From Schizochytrium sp. TIO01 (lineage: Eukaryota; Sar; Bigyra; Thraustochytrida; Thraustochytriidae): 64,000 nucleotides of DNA. Location of the stretch: assembly GCA_004764695.1 (NCBI GenBank), contig SMSO01000025.1, forward strand, positions 5,324,362-5,388,361, given 5' to 3'. The translations under genes and the position numbers were made by a program. A model generated the notes under the pieces. The model was not told the origin of the DNA. It did no database searches and was given only the letters and a program-made list of their open reading frames with translations. This document shows, piece after piece, positions 63,837-64,000 of this stretch. Position 1 is the first letter of the stretch, and each line of letters opens with the position of its first letter.

Positions 63837-63876
63837 GAGAAGCAAACCCAAAACTCCAAACCCGAAACCCCAAACA
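63837..63876 (+). promoter_or_regulatory. A/C-rich upstream element shared with the gene at 59912
   Basis: Same word order as 59823-59860 (GAGAAGCAAACCC, CTCCAAACCC, CCCCAAAC), ending about 25 bp before the ATG at 63903. Confidence 0.55.
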
Positions 63877-63902
63877 AAAACAACAATCACACAACAGTCA
63901 AC

Positions 63903-64000
63903 ATGATTATGTCGATGCGAACTCTCGTTTTTTGCTTTGCTTTGGCGCTATCCAGCATGGTTGCCAAGGCAGACTATATTACCATGGAGGTTGTCACCAA
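63903..64000 (+). CDS. leishmanolysin-like metalloprotease, 5' end only
   Basis: The window ends after 32 codons. The visible part starts with a Met-rich signal sequence (MIMSMRTLVFCFALALSSM), then VAKADYITMEVVT. This matches the mature N-terminus of the other copies (GDYVNLEVVTN at 56970 and AAYITFNATTN at 59912). Together with the shared A/C-rich upstream element this identifies another family member in the same orientation. The zinc site and membrane span lie outside the window, so its integrity is unknown. The start could also be the Met at 63909 or 63915. Confidence 0.75.
   Translation, partial: MIMSMRTLVFCFALALSSMVAKADYITMEVVT

Overview
The window is nuclear DNA of a single-celled or otherwise compact eukaryote. 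Its clear genes are monocistronic, carry eukaryotic signal or targeting peptides, and lie in AT-rich flanks full of microsatellites. No bacterial operon layout is visible. A protist such as a stramenopile (thraustochytrid-like) would fit, but that placement is an inference and weak.

Layout. (1) 1-2.5 kb: a deoxyribose-phosphate aldolase gene (1505-2455), the best-identified enzyme here. (2) 2.5-36.7 kb: a gene-poor-looking stretch in which AT-rich blocks alternate with GC-rich islands and many simple repeats, including a (GAAA)n tract of about 540 bp. It holds no long single-exon gene. In several places short open segments join in phase across GT...AG gaps, some as small as 19-48 nt. I list these as low-confidence spliced models (571-848, 7388-8057, 9175-10146, 14138-14444, 15011-15348, 18364-18880, 26501-27412). 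(3) 36.8-38.0 kb: a leishmanolysin-like membrane metalloprotease. (4) 40.6-53.2 kb: two near-identical 1.8-kb direct repeats, each running into a GNAT acetyltransferase gene, flank a DNA transposon. The transposon's DDE-type transposase frame (45718-50469) is cut once by an in-frame TAA and is preceded by three 102-bp repeats containing a perfect palindrome. (5) 56.9-64.0 kb: two complete leishmanolysin-like genes and the start of another, all on the + strand. They form a same-strand gene family with the copy at 36.8 kb. A candidate spliced gene (62339-63162) lies between the last two.

How the genes work together. The four metalloprotease genes share a signal peptide, a HExGH zinc site, a Ser/Thr-rich stalk, one membrane span and a short tail ending in a similar hydrophobic tripeptide, so they look like a tandemly expanded set of cell-surface proteases. 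The GNAT pair is a segmental duplication whose upstream part and first 70 codons are almost identical, while the rest of the coding sequence has diverged. This suggests gene conversion or recombination near the transposon. The aldolase is a stand-alone nucleoside-catabolism gene with no visible partner.

Confidence is high for the aldolase, the three full metalloproteases and the GNAT pair, good for the transposase, and low for every spliced or short model. Those were found by eye from open frames and splice-like sites and have no homology support.
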